Source of the DNA: Candidatus Vecturithrix granuli
GTDB taxonomy: Bacteria > Moduliflexota > Moduliflexia > Moduliflexales > Moduliflexaceae
Length of the DNA: 64,000 nt
NCBI GenBank assembly: GCA_000739535.1
Contig: DF820478.1
Span: 86,837-150,836, forward strand
Reading direction: 5' to 3'
Part shown: positions 53,799 to 62,492 of the stretch, piece by piece
Layout: every line of letters starts with the position of its first letter
Numbering within the stretch: position 1 is the first letter of the stretch
The notes under the pieces: model-generated
The model's input: the letters and a program-made list of their open reading frames with translations, nothing else
What the model was told of the DNA's origin: nothing
Database searches by the model: none
Program-made: the position numbers and the translations under genes

Positions 53799-55676
53799 AT
53801 GCAAAGGATGCATTGGTTAGTAGCGACAGGTGTTGTGTTTTCACTGCTGCTTTTTGGCGCAATTGCCGGAGCGGTCGAATATAAAGAATCGCCGCTGCTG
53901 GCGGAAATGGTGCAAAAAGGCGAGTTGCCGCCGGTGGCAGAACGCTTGCCGGAAGATCCGCTGGTCGTCGAGCCGATTGAAGGGATCGGACAATATGGTG
54001 GCGTCTGGCATCGCGCCTTTACCGGCATTAAAGATTTTCATGCCTTTGGACGCCAGGTATATGAACCCATGCTGCGCTGGCCGCGGGACCCAAAAGATCC
54101 GATTCAACCAGGTTTGGCGTATAAATGGGAATGGTCGGAAGATGGCACCGCCCTCACGCTCTATCTGAGGAAAGGCTTGAAATGGTCGGACGGCGTTCCG
54201 TTTACGACGGCGGATATTACTTTCTGGTGGTACGACATCGAACTGAATAAAGATATTACGCCCGCGCCTCATGCGGAATGGATCGTAAACGGCAAACCGA
54301 TGGAACCGGAAGTGATTGACGATTATACCATCAAACTCAAATTCGCCGCACCGAACGGGTTGGCTGAACGGGTTGGGCTGGCATTCCACGGCAATCAATG
54401 GCCCCTGGGGTTTGAACGTTTCGGCTTTTTCGCACCGCGTCATTATCTGGAACAATTTCATCCAACCTATAACAAGGAGTTGAAAGATTATACCTTGTTT
54501 GAAGAAAAAGCCTTTGATTACAACACCGAACGCCCGGTCATGACCGCCTGGCAGATTAAGGAATGGGGACCCGGAGCCACAGAATTAGTCGCCAAACGCA
54601 ATCCCTATTACTGGAAAATCGATCCTGAAGGCCACCAACTACCATACATTGATGAAATCAACTTGAAACTGTTTGAAGATGCGGAAGCCCTGAATCTCTA
54701 TGCGATCAATGGTAATATTGATTTTCAATTTCGGCGCATCAGCCTTTCCAATTATCCGGTGTTCAAACAAAATGAAGAGAAATATGGCTACCGGATTCTG
54801 ACCTGGCCCGACGCCGTGCCGTCCAAAATGTGCTATTTCTTCAATCAATCGTATCCTGATGAATCGCTGCGGGCAATCTTCCAGAATCCCAAATTCCGCC
54901 AGGCCATGTCGCTGGCAATCAATCGTGAAGAGATTCAGGAAGTGTCCTATCTCGGTTTAGGTGCAATTCGCGCGTTTACGGTTGTTCCGGCTTCGCCGTA
55001 CTATCAGCCCGAGTTGGAGAATCTGTACACTGACTATAATCCGGATTTGGCCAATCAATTGCTCGATGAAATCGGGTTGAAAAAAGGCGCGGATGGCTGG
55101 CGCACCAAACCCGACGGCTCGCCCCTGGAAGTCACGGTTGAAGGCATGGAATGGGATAAGGCTACGACGGATGAAATTCAACTGGTGGTCTCTTACTGGA
55201 ATGCGGTCGGTGTGAAGACGATCTTTCAATCCATGAATCGCGATATTTATTGGCCCAGAGCGTGCGCCAATGAAGCGCAGGTCACAACCTGGACCGAAAG
55301 CCGGGCGATTGATCCGATGGTTGACCCGATCTGGGTATTCCCATTTGACGAACGTTCCTGGATGGCCCCGGCCTTTGGCACCTGGTATAAAACCAGCGGT
55401 GAGAAGGGGATCGAACCGACCGAGGAGTTCAAAAAGGCCATGGCTCTGTATGACCAATTTAAAACAACCGTCAAACCTGAAGAACAGGTCGCCATTGCCA
55501 AAGAATTGATCAAATGGCATGCGGAAAATGTGCATGTGATTGGAACGGTGGGTTTGCAGCCGAATGTTGTGGTTGTGAAGAACAACTTCAAGAACGTGCC
55601 GCAGGATTTCACAACCGACTGGATTTACATGGCGCCCGGAACACTCGATCCGTGCCATTTCTATTTTGAACAGTAA
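53799..55676 (+). CDS. Peptide/nickel-type ABC transporter substrate-binding protein (family 5)
   Basis: A 625-residue exported binding protein, longer than the usual 520-550. The signal peptide ends near residue 25 (AIAGAVEY). LAYKWEWSEDGTALTLYLRKGLKWSDG is the family 5 signature (split: LTLYLRKGLKWSDGVPFTTA). NPKFRQAMSLAINREEI is a second conserved region. It binds oligopeptides, oligosaccharides or similar ligands; the ligand cannot be read. Start set by GAGGAGG (53783-53789). It leads a complete importer operon but is separated from the permeases by a family T hairpin and MITE-like element B. Confidence 0.92.
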   Translation: MQRMHWLVATGVVFSLLLFGAIAGAVEYKESPLLAEMVQKGELPPVAERLPEDPLVVEPIEGIGQYGGVWHRAFTGIKDFHAFGRQVYEPMLRWPRDPKDPIQPGLAYKWEWSEDGTALTLYLRKGLKWSDGVPFTTADITFWWYDIELNKDITPAPHAEWIVNGKPMEPEVIDDYTIKLKFAAPNGLAERVGLAFHGNQWPLGFERFGFFAPRHYLEQFHPTYNKELKDYTLFEEKAFDYNTERPVMTAWQIKEWGPGATELVAKRNPYYWKIDPEGHQLPYIDEINLKLFEDAEALNLYAINGNIDFQFRRISLSNYPVFKQNEEKYGYRILTWPDAVPSKMCYFFNQSYPDESLRAIFQNPKFRQAMSLAINREEIQEVSYLGLGAIRAFTVVPASPYYQPELENLYTDYNPDLANQLLDEIGLKKGADGWRTKPDGSPLEVTVEGMEWDKATTDEIQLVVSYWNAVGVKTIFQSMNRDIYWPRACANEAQVTTWTESRAIDPMVDPIWVFPFDERSWMAPAFGTWYKTSGEKGIEPTEEFKKAMALYDQFKTTVKPEEQVAIAKELIKWHAENVHVIGTVGLQPNVVVVKNNFKNVPQDFTTDWIYMAPGTLDPCHFYFEQ

Positions 55677-55686
55677 GAACAGCCAG

Positions 55687-55719
55687 AGAAACCGGGTTTT
55701 TTCGAAAAACCCGGTTTCT
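55687..55719 (+). terminator. Hairpin (family T) after the binding protein
   Basis: AGAAACCGGGTTTTTT and AAAAACCCGGTTTCT pair perfectly. It lies between the binding-protein gene and element B, and probably reduces permease expression. Confidence 0.75.
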
Positions 55720-55749
55720 TATATGTTACCCCTGCCAGGGTAGATAAGC

Positions 55750-55860
55750 AGAGGCTGTTAAATTCTCGCAAAACATACCCGTCTCGACTTCGCTCGACGA
55801 ACGAGTTCCCGGTCATCGAGCGAAGTCGAGATGACAATAATCCGCAGAACTTGATAGTCC
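55750..55860. repeat. MITE-like palindromic element B, copy 2
   Basis: A 111-bp copy with ends AGAGGCTGTTAAATTCT and AGAACTTGATAGTCC, and centre CTCGACTTCGCTCGACGA...ATCGAGCGAAGTCGAG. It sits inside the peptide-importer operon, 25 bp before the permease start. Confidence 0.85.
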
Positions 55861-55885
55861 TGGGGTAGATAAGGGGGGTGTCGCC

Positions 55886-56869
55886 TTGCTGGCCTATATT
55901 TTACGGCGGATCGTGGGCATGATTCCCACGATGTTTATCGTATCCATTCTGGTGTTTATTATCATTCAACTTCCGCCCGGGGATTTTATGACTTCGCTTC
56001 AGGCCGAAGTCGCAGCGACCGGCGGCGGGCAGGATGCCGCAACTTTAGATGCCTTACGCCAACGCTACGGTTTAGATCAACCGTTCTATAAGCAGTATTT
56101 CACCTGGATCGCCGGGTTTCCGCGCGGGGATTTCGGCTATTCGCTGGAATGGAACGCACCGGTCTGGGATTTGATGAAAGACCGACTGGCGTTCACGCTG
56201 CTGCTCGGCGGACTGTCTCTGATTTTCATGTGGGTCGTCTCGATTCCGATTGGCATCTATTCGGCCACGCACCAGTATTCCCTCGGGGATAACATCTTCA
56301 CCTTTCTTGGTTTTCTCGGCCTGTCCACGCCTGATTTTCTGGTTGCCTTGATTTATATGGTTGTCGCGACATTGGTGTTTAACATGTCGGCCATGGGCCT
56401 GTACAGCCCGGGGATGCAAGATGCGCCCTGGAGTCTGGCGAAATTTTGGGATTTGCTCAATCATCTCTGGGTACCGGTGATCATTCTGGGCATGGTCGGC
56501 ACGGCCGAACTGATCCGAATCATGCGCGGCAATATGCTCGACGTTCTGGGACAACAATACATCACCACCGCCCGCGCCAAAGGCTTAAAAGAGCGGATCG
56601 TGATCCACAAATACGCCTTACGCGTGGCAATCAACCCATTGATTAGCGTATTGGGCATGCAAATCCCGAAAATGATTTCCAGTTCGATTATCATTGGCGT
56701 TGTTCTGTCTATTCCCACGATTGGCCCTATGTTTTTACGGGCGTTAGTCACTCAGGATATGTATCTGGCAGGATCAATCTTGCTGTTTATGAGCCTGCTT
56801 CTCCTGGTTGGCAATCTTTTGGCAGATATTGCGCTGGCCTGGGTAGATCCGAGGATTCGATACGAATGA
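55886..56869 (+). CDS. ABC transporter permease (DppB/OppB type)
   Basis: A 327-residue permease with six helices. The opening LAYILRRIVGMIPTMFIVSILVF and the GLDQPFYKQYFTWIAGFPRGDFGYS block are typical of DppB. The EAA-type loop is AELIRIMRGNMLDVLGQQYI with TTARAKGLKERIVIHKYALR. The start is TTG at 55886, 7 nt after AAGGGGGG; no ATG fits the conserved N-terminus. It overlaps the next permease by 4 nt (ATGA). Confidence 0.93.
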   Translation: MLAYILRRIVGMIPTMFIVSILVFIIIQLPPGDFMTSLQAEVAATGGGQDAATLDALRQRYGLDQPFYKQYFTWIAGFPRGDFGYSLEWNAPVWDLMKDRLAFTLLLGGLSLIFMWVVSIPIGIYSATHQYSLGDNIFTFLGFLGLSTPDFLVALIYMVVATLVFNMSAMGLYSPGMQDAPWSLAKFWDLLNHLWVPVIILGMVGTAELIRIMRGNMLDVLGQQYITTARAKGLKERIVIHKYALRVAINPLISVLGMQIPKMISSSIIIGVVLSIPTIGPMFLRALVTQDMYLAGSILLFMSLLLLVGNLLADIALAWVDPRIRYE

Positions 56870-58047
56870 AAACACATCTCAAAGAACAATCGGAAGCCTT
56901 ATATGCCCTGTATCAGCAGGGGAAGGCTGTTGAGATCGAAGAAGTTGAACTCGCGCAAGAGCCGGAAACCGATGAATCTGTCTATGCGGCCTCGCAATGG
57001 AAATTAATCTGGCGCAAATTCAAACGCAATCGCGCGGCGATAATCGGCGGAACGGTGATCGCGCTCTTTTATCTGGCAGCGCTCTTTGCCGATTTTCTGT
57101 CGCCCTACACATTGGAGGAACGCCTCACGCAATACTCCTATATGCGTCCTCAGCGGATACACTTTTTCAAGAACCGGGAATTTCGCTTCTTTGTGCATGG
57201 CGTCAAAAGTGGGCGTGATCCGGTCACATTGCAGAAAACCTTTACGATTGATGACACAAAAATTATTCCGATCTCTTTTTTTGTCACAGGGAAACCCTAT
57301 AAACTTCTGGGGCTGTTTCCGATGAAGACCCACTTGTTCGGCGTGAAAGAGGGGCCGGTGTGCCTCCTGGGCACAGATGGTCAGGGACGCGATATGCTGT
57401 CGCGTATCTTGATTGGCAGCCAAATCTCTCTCTCGGTTGGTCTGCTCGGTGTCTTTTTAAGTTTGATTTTGGGGGCGGTCTTAGGCGTTGCATCAGGCTA
57501 TTACGGCGGGTGGATTGACGATTTGATTCAACGGGCGATTGAAGTAGTGCGAGCGTTTCCGGCGATTCCCTTATGGATGGCCTTAACTGCCGCGCTTCCT
57601 GCTCACTGGCCACCTGTGCGCACTTACTTCACAATTACGGTGATCCTGTCATTAATTGGCTGGACCTGGCTGGCACGGCAATTACGCGGCAAGGTGCTCG
57701 CTCTACGTGAAGAAGATTTCGTATTGTGCGCTCGCTTGCTCGGAGCCAGCGATGCCTGGGTAATCTGGAAACATTTGATTCCGGCCACATTCAGCCATAT
57801 TATTGTAATTGCCACGCTCTCGATGCCGGCCATGATTTTAGCGGAATCCGCCCTGAGTTTTCTTGGGTTAGGGCTGCGGCCACCACTGACCAGTTGGGGC
57901 GTGCTGCTGAAAGAGGCGCAGAATATCCAGACCCTGGTGTTGTACCCCTGGCTGTTGCTGCCTGGCTTGTTTGTTGCCGTGTCAATTTTAGCTTTTAATT
58001 TTTTAGGAGACGGTTTGCGCGACGCCGCTGATCCATATACGGTGTAA
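56866..58047 (+). CDS. ABC transporter permease (DppC/OppC type)
   Basis: A 393-residue permease, longer than the usual 280-300. It has an N-terminal cytoplasmic extension of about 50 residues rich in Glu and a roughly 70-residue insert between the first helix and the core (including EFRFFVHGVKSGRDPVTLQK). The core has LLGTDGQGRDMLSRILIGSQ, a strong DppC signature, and the EAA loop EEDFVLCARLLGASDAWVIW. LSFLGLGLRPPLTSWGVLL is also typical. It is translationally coupled to the DppB-type subunit. The insert probably forms a periplasmic cap. Confidence 0.93.
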   Translation: MKTHLKEQSEALYALYQQGKAVEIEEVELAQEPETDESVYAASQWKLIWRKFKRNRAAIIGGTVIALFYLAALFADFLSPYTLEERLTQYSYMRPQRIHFFKNREFRFFVHGVKSGRDPVTLQKTFTIDDTKIIPISFFVTGKPYKLLGLFPMKTHLFGVKEGPVCLLGTDGQGRDMLSRILIGSQISLSVGLLGVFLSLILGAVLGVASGYYGGWIDDLIQRAIEVVRAFPAIPLWMALTAALPAHWPPVRTYFTITVILSLIGWTWLARQLRGKVLALREEDFVLCARLLGASDAWVIWKHLIPATFSHIIVIATLSMPAMILAESALSFLGLGLRPPLTSWGVLLKEAQNIQTLVLYPWLLLPGLFVAVSILAFNFLGDGLRDAADPYTV

Positions 58048-58063
58048 GAATTGGAGGAAATTG

Positions 58064-58312
58064 CCCACGAAACACACGAAACACGCGAAAATTTTTATAG
58101 TCCGTAGGACTTTCAAGTATTGCAGCCATAAGCAATGTCACTCTTCCCTACCGCATAGCGGTTGCGCAGTTGCGCAGTATATCGCCTACGGCGAACTCAG
58201 GACGGGGGGGCTTATACTACAATACTATATCGCCTACAGCGAAAAAGCCTGGTGAATAGTTATTCAAAAATGACTTTTTTTCTTTTTTCGCGTGTTTGGC
58301 GTGTTTCGCGGG
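58064..58312. repeat. Inverted-repeat element F enclosing a family D repeat
   Basis: 28-bp inverted ends, CCCACGAAACACACGAAACA... (58064-58091) and ...GTGTTTGGCGTGTTTCGCGGG (58285-58312), enclose the family D copy at 58098-58252. This suggests one element inserted in another. Confidence 0.7.
58098..58252. repeat. Intergenic repeat family D, copy 1
   Basis: A 155-bp repeat related along its length to 59382-59533. It contains AGTATTGCAG and CTACAATACT as inverted motifs, two ATCGCCTAC(A/G)GCGAA units, CGCATAGCGGTTGC, and ends GAAAAAGCCTGG. Confidence 0.8.
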
Positions 58313-58335
58313 CTGGAGAATTACTGGTTGTACCT

Positions 58336-59337
58336 ATGGAGAAAAATAATCAGAAACTTCTACAGATTGATGAGTTAAAAACGTACTTCTACACTCTGGA
58401 TGGCGTGGTGCGGGCAGTGGATGGAGTCTCATTGGCGATCAAACCTGGGGAAACGCTCGGACTCGTCGGGGAATCCGGCAGTGGGAAAAGTGTGACCGCT
58501 CATTCCGTGCTGCGGCTCTTGCCCCCAAAGACGAGTAAAATCGTGCAGGGGCAAATCCGCTTTCGGCGACGGGATACGAGCGCAGAAATTGATCTGGCGA
58601 ATGTTGATCCGCACGGCGATCTGATCCGCAGTATTCGCGGCAATGAAATTGCGATGATTTTTCAGGAGCCGATGACCTCGCTGTCGCCGGTTTTTACAGT
58701 AGGACACCAGATTATCGAAGCGATCCGACTGCATCAGGGCTCTTCAGCGCAAGAAGCCCGTCAAAAAGCGATTGACATGCTTCAGGCCGTCGGATTGGGC
58801 ATGGCGGATCAACTCGTAGATGAATATCCGCACCGACTCTCTGGCGGGCAGCGTCAGCGGGCGATGATCGCCATGGCGCTCTCGTGTCGTCCGAGTTTGC
58901 TGATCGCGGATGAACCAACCACTGCGCTGGATGTCACAGTGCAGGCGCAAATTCTGGATTTGATGAATTCACTTAAAGAACGCTTCAACATGGCGATCTG
59001 GATCATTACGCACAACCTGGGAGTGGTGGCTGAAATGGCCGATCGGGTGGCGGTGATGTATATGGGACGTGTGGTGGAAAGCGGTGACGTACGCACGATT
59101 TTTCATCAACCCTTACATCCCTATACCGTCGGCTTGTTACAATCTATTCCGAAAATGGGGGCGCAGATCAAAAATCGGTTAGCTCCGATCCCCGGCAGTG
59201 TGCCTGACCCTTTTTCGATCCCCGCCGGGTGCGCATTTCGCACGCGCTGCCCCGCGATTGCCGCCCATTGTCAAGCGGAAGCCCCGATGCTCGAAGTTGA
59301 ACCAGGACATTATGTGCGCTGTTGTTTGTATGCGTAG
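58336..59337 (+). CDS. ABC transporter ATPase (DppD/OppD type)
   Basis: A 333-residue ATPase with Walker A GESGSGKS, Q-loop IFQEPMTSLSP, signature LSGGQRQRAMIAMAL, Walker B LLIADEPTTALD and H-loop IITHNLG. The C-terminal oligopeptide/dipeptide extension has the Cys motif CAFRTRCPAIAAHC, which may bind an iron-sulfur cluster in this subfamily. It partners with the next ATPase to energise the two permeases. ATG at 58336 is used because upstream codons run through repeats D and F; the ribosome site is weak. Repeats D lie on both sides of this gene. Confidence 0.93.
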   Translation: MEKNNQKLLQIDELKTYFYTLDGVVRAVDGVSLAIKPGETLGLVGESGSGKSVTAHSVLRLLPPKTSKIVQGQIRFRRRDTSAEIDLANVDPHGDLIRSIRGNEIAMIFQEPMTSLSPVFTVGHQIIEAIRLHQGSSAQEARQKAIDMLQAVGLGMADQLVDEYPHRLSGGQRQRAMIAMALSCRPSLLIADEPTTALDVTVQAQILDLMNSLKERFNMAIWIITHNLGVVAEMADRVAVMYMGRVVESGDVRTIFHQPLHPYTVGLLQSIPKMGAQIKNRLAPIPGSVPDPFSIPAGCAFRTRCPAIAAHCQAEAPMLEVEPGHYVRCCLYA

Positions 59338-59381
59338 GAACTACAGGGTGGAGGATAGAGTTTCGTGATGCAATCCTAAAA

Positions 59382-59533
59382 TAGCCCATAGGCTTTAAGT
59401 ATTGTAGCAATACAACATCGCCCTTCTCTTTAGCGCGTAGCGGTTGCATGGTGTGCATCGCCTACGGCGAATTCGGAAATTGGGAGAATCATTGTTTCTA
59501 CAATACTGTATCGCCTACGGCGAAAAAGCCTGG
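59382..59533. repeat. Intergenic repeat family D, copy 2
   Basis: A 152-bp copy with AGTATTGTAG (59398-59407) and CTACAATACT (59498-59507) as perfect inverted motifs, CGCGTAGCGGTTGC, two ATCGCCTACGGCGAA-type units, and the end GAAAAAGCCTGG. Unlike copy 1 it is not enclosed by element F. Confidence 0.8.
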
Positions 59534-59549
59534 CAACAAGTTACCAACT

Positions 59550-59618
59550 CCAGGATGTGAAAGGTTGTCTTTCGCTGTTTTGGAGCATAGCCCCAAAGAT
59601 AAGCTTTGGCACTCCTGG
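59550..59618. repeat. Hairpin repeat family C, extended copy
   Basis: CCAGGATGTGAAAGG...CACTCCTGG ends with inner CCAAAGATAAGCTTTGG. It ends 15 bp before the likely GTG start of the second ATPase gene. Confidence 0.55.
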
Positions 59619-59633
59619 CAGGCGTATTCTTTT

Positions 59634-60647
59634 GTGGAAAAACAGAACATTTTACTTGATGTGACCAATCTGAAAATGCACTTCCCGATCCGGCGCGGAT
59701 TTCTTCGCAAAGTGGTGGGACATGTGCGTGCGGTGGATGGCGTCAGTTTCTTCGTGCGCGAGGGGGAAACCCTCGGATTGGTCGGTGAATCCGGCTGCGG
59801 CAAAACCACGACCGGCCGGTTGATTTTGCGAGCTTATCAGCCGACATCCGGGCAAATTCGCTTTCGGCGCAACGGCGACCTGATTGATCTGGCGACGCTT
59901 TCACAAAAAGAGATGAAAGCAATTCGGCGCGACATGCAGATCATTTTTCAAGATCCCTTTTCCTCGCTCAACCCGCGTATGACAGTGCTGGATATTGTTG
60001 GTGAACCATTACGCTTGCATGGCCTGGCGAAAGGCGCAGATTTGCGCGATCAGGTACGAGAATTGCTGGAACGGGTCGGATTGCGTGTGCAGCACATGAA
60101 TCGTTATCCCTATGCCTTTAGCGGCGGGCAACGACAGCGCATCGGCATCGCCCGAGCCTTGGCCCTACGCCCCAAATTAATTGTCGCGGACGAACCGGTT
60201 TCTGCGCTGGATGTGTCGGTACAGGCGCAGGTCATCAATCTGCTCGAAGACCTGCAACAGGAGTTTGGGCTAACTTACATTTTCATCGCCCACGATCTCT
60301 CGGTAGTCGAACATATTAGCGATCGGGTGGCTGTCATGTATCTGGGCAACATTGTTGAAACTGCGCATTCAAAGGCTCTGTATGAAAGCCCGCTGCATCC
60401 TTATACTGAAGCCCTGCTTTCCGCCGTTCCCCGCACCGATCCGGATCATGTACCGAATCGGATTTTGCTTGAAGGCGATGTGCCCAGTCCGGCCAATCCG
60501 CCGTCAGGCTGCAAATTTCATCCGCGTTGCCGTTACGCTCAACGAGTATGCGCCGAGCAAGATCCGCCCTTAGTTGAGCACAAACCTGATCACTACGTCG
60601 CCTGTCATTTTGCGACAGAATTAATCCTGGTTGGGATGACGAATTAA
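59634..60647 (+). CDS. ABC transporter ATPase (DppF/OppF type)
   Basis: A 337-residue ATPase with Walker [11 protein letters not shown]-loop [15 protein letters not shown], signature [15 protein letters not shown], Walker [13 protein letters not shown] and H-loop FIAHDLSV. The C-terminal Cys motif [14 protein letters not shown] is the mark of the DppF/OppF group. The start is placed at GTG 59634 ([19 protein letters not shown]), which aligns with relatives. The longer upstream frame translates repeats C and D and is rejected. It completes the five-gene importer. Confidence 0.92.
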   Translation: MEKQNILLDVTNLKMHFPIRRGFLRKVVGHVRAVDGVSFFVREGETLGLVGESGCGKTTTGRLILRAYQPTSGQIRFRRNGDLIDLATLSQKEMKAIRRDMQIIFQDPFSSLNPRMTVLDIVGEPLRLHGLAKGADLRDQVRELLERVGLRVQHMNRYPYAFSGGQRQRIGIARALALRPKLIVADEPVSALDVSVQAQVINLLEDLQQEFGLTYIFIAHDLSVVEHISDRVAVMYLGNIVETAHSKALYESPLHPYTEALLSAVPRTDPDHVPNRILLEGDVPSPANPPSGCKFHPRCRYAQRVCAEQDPPLVEHKPDHYVACHFATELILVGMTN

Positions 60648-60656
60648 AGTCAGCAA

Positions 60657-60695
60657 GGTTGTTTCGGGAATGGGTTCCTCATTCCTGAAACAACC
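60657..60695 (+). terminator. Hairpin after the peptide importer
   Basis: GGTTGTTTCGGGAATG and CATTCCTGAAACAACC pair with one mismatch around a 7-nt loop. No T-run follows, so termination may be partial. Confidence 0.55.
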
Positions 60696-60811
60696 CAGAG
60701 AAACTAACCAACAAGTATCATTGAAATTTCGGTTGTTATCACAGAATTTTCAATAGACTTAATGTAAAAACGCTTTCTATCCCCATGAAACAGGAGAAAC
60801 GGAGAAACATT

Positions 60812-61900
60812 ATGCCGGATTTTCTCAAGAACCCTTTACTTCATAATCAAATGCTGCCGGTTGATATTGTCCTGCACCCTTCCTGGTGGTTTCAGCACGA
60901 AGGCATCATCTTTGATGAAGATTTTTATTACCATCCCCAAAAACGCGTCGAGTCTGAACAAAAGATGGAGCGGGTGTTATATGACCGTTGGGGGCAATAC
61001 GGATTCGGTCAGGATCACAACAAAGATATCCCGCAGCTTGGAGCCGTCCACTTGGCCGCAGGTTTTCTGATTTCCGAGATGCTCGGCTGCCGGGTCGAAT
61101 ATCAGGAAAATGCTGCGCCGCAAGTGCTCGAAGCGCAGATCGAAACGCCAGTCATTCGCCCTGAAACAGCGTTTTCCAGCCCGGCCTTCAAGCGATTTGA
61201 GACCCTGGCTGATACGCTGAAAACTCGTTACGGCTATGTGAAAGGAGATGTCAATTGGAGCGGCATTCTCAATATCGCGCTGGACTTACGCGGACAGCAG
61301 GTTTTTATGGATTTATTTGATCAACCGGACAGGATGCGTCAATTTTTCAGCGATATTGCCCTGGTGATCGAACGTTTTGTCAATGGTATTATCAGTGAAA
61401 CCGGCTCAAGTTCTATTTCTGTGAATCGTAATGTGCGCAATATTCCGGCCCCGATCTATTTACACTCAGAATGTTCGCACACCATGATTTCAGTCAAAAA
61501 TTACGAACAATTCCTGCTTCCCTACGATCTCGCCTGGAGTCAGAAATATCGCCCTTACGGCATTCATTATTGCGGCGCAGACCCACACCGTTACGCTGAA
61601 GCGTTTGCCGCGATCCCGCACCTGGATTTCCTGGATGTGGGTTGGGGCGGCGACATTCAATTGCTGCGGCAGCACCTGCCATATACGTTTTTCAATATCC
61701 GGTTAAGTCCGGTCGAGATACTTCACCAGAGTTCTAACGAAATCCGCGCAACTATTCGCAAGCTGGTGAATGCGTCCGGAAATCCCTGGCTCACCGGCGT
61801 GTGCTGTATCAATATGGATCATCAGGTCAGCGATGAAAAAATCACGGCGATCTTTGAAACGGTCGAGGAACTCCGACAGCAATACGCAGAGACAAGCTAA
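60812..61900 (+). CDS. Uroporphyrinogen decarboxylase-like (URO-D/MtaA superfamily) protein
   Basis: A 362-residue protein with a URO-D-like barrel. YGIHYCGADPHRYAEAFAAI and LDFLDVGWGGDIQLL correspond to the C-terminal barrel strands (hxxG...ld), and late CINMDHQ is similar. The His and Cys of HYCG may bind zinc, as in MtaA/CmuA methyltransferases. The haem-pathway arginine motifs of HemE are absent. Family members often move methyl groups with corrinoid partners, yet none is nearby. ATG at 60812 is preferred, with GGAG just upstream. Its place after the importer suggests it acts on the imported compound. Confidence 0.72.
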   Translation: MPDFLKNPLLHNQMLPVDIVLHPSWWFQHEGIIFDEDFYYHPQKRVESEQKMERVLYDRWGQYGFGQDHNKDIPQLGAVHLAAGFLISEMLGCRVEYQENAAPQVLEAQIETPVIRPETAFSSPAFKRFETLADTLKTRYGYVKGDVNWSGILNIALDLRGQQVFMDLFDQPDRMRQFFSDIALVIERFVNGIISETGSSSISVNRNVRNIPAPIYLHSECSHTMISVKNYEQFLLPYDLAWSQKYRPYGIHYCGADPHRYAEAFAAIPHLDFLDVGWGGDIQLLRQHLPYTFFNIRLSPVEILHQSSNEIRATIRKLVNASGNPWLTGVCCINMDHQVSDEKITAIFETVEELRQQYAETS

Positions 61901-61907
61901 GCCGTTT

Positions 61908-61955
61908 GGAGTGTGAAAGCTCTGCTTTCACTGCAAAAGCTTCGCTTTTGTACTC
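61908..61955. repeat. Hairpin repeat family C
   Basis: GGAGTGTGAAAGCTCTGCTTTCACTGCAAAAGCTTCGCTTTTGTACTC, read as GGAGTG...TACTC ends with two adjoining small hairpins (GAAAGCTCTGCTTTC and CAAAAGCTTCGCTTTTG). It follows the UroD-like stop by 8 bp and could act as its terminator. Confidence 0.65.
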
Positions 61956-61991
61956 GTATAAATAAGGTCAAAGCTTGAAAAACGGCGATGT

Positions 61992-62492
61992 TTAGACGCC
62001 TTTTAACAACTGTTCTAAATTATAGCGTTGCAGAGCGATTTCTTTGGGTAAATCCACGCGATCGTTCTCATGGTACCCGCAATGCTGACAGTCATACTGA
62101 GTAGAAATCGTAATATATCCAGGTTGAGGGGCAGGATCGAGACATGTCGTGACAGTGAGGACAGTTGAACAGGTAGGGCAACTCATTGTTTTTGCCTGGG
62201 AAAGCTCGGATTCTGGTTGCTCGGAAACATGTTCAATAGTAAGATGGGATTCCGAGGAAGGCGTTGGGGTTTTTTGCTTCAGATAATCTTGCAATTCGTC
62301 ATAGACTTTCTGCATTCCCCTGCATTCCCAGAGTTTTATCGACAATTCGTGGATTTTATGCCAGATTTCTCTGTCGTTCGAGACGTTCCACTGCTGGCAG
62401 AGCAGTATGCGGGTTTGTTCCAATTCTTTCTGACGCTGCTGTAATGTCTGTAATTTCATCTGAATATGGCGAGTAAGGCTGTCTTTTTTCAT
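61992..62492 (-). CDS. Hypothetical coiled-coil zinc-ribbon protein
   Basis: A 166-residue protein of no family I recognise. The N-terminal half is a charged helical region (about residues 1-80, with LQTLQQRQKELEQTRILL) likely to form a coiled coil. A Ser/Pro/Glu linker follows. The C-terminal part has CPTC and CQHCGYHEND about 30 residues apart, a four-cysteine zinc ribbon. Start at MKKDSLTRH is set by AGAGGAAA upstream; the longer frame lacks a site. It might bind nucleic acid, but nothing proves it. Confidence 0.6.
   Translation of the reverse strand: MKKDSLTRHIQMKLQTLQQRQKELEQTRILLCQQWNVSNDREIWHKIHELSIKLWECRGMQKVYDELQDYLKQKTPTPSSESHLTIEHVSEQPESELSQAKTMSCPTCSTVLTVTTCLDPAPQPGYITISTQYDCQHCGYHENDRVDLPKEIALQRYNLEQLLKGV

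Noticed and set aside
58048-59633. CRISPR array
   Set aside because: The ATCGCCTACGGCGAA units recur within two large repeats but with irregular spacing and no unique spacers.
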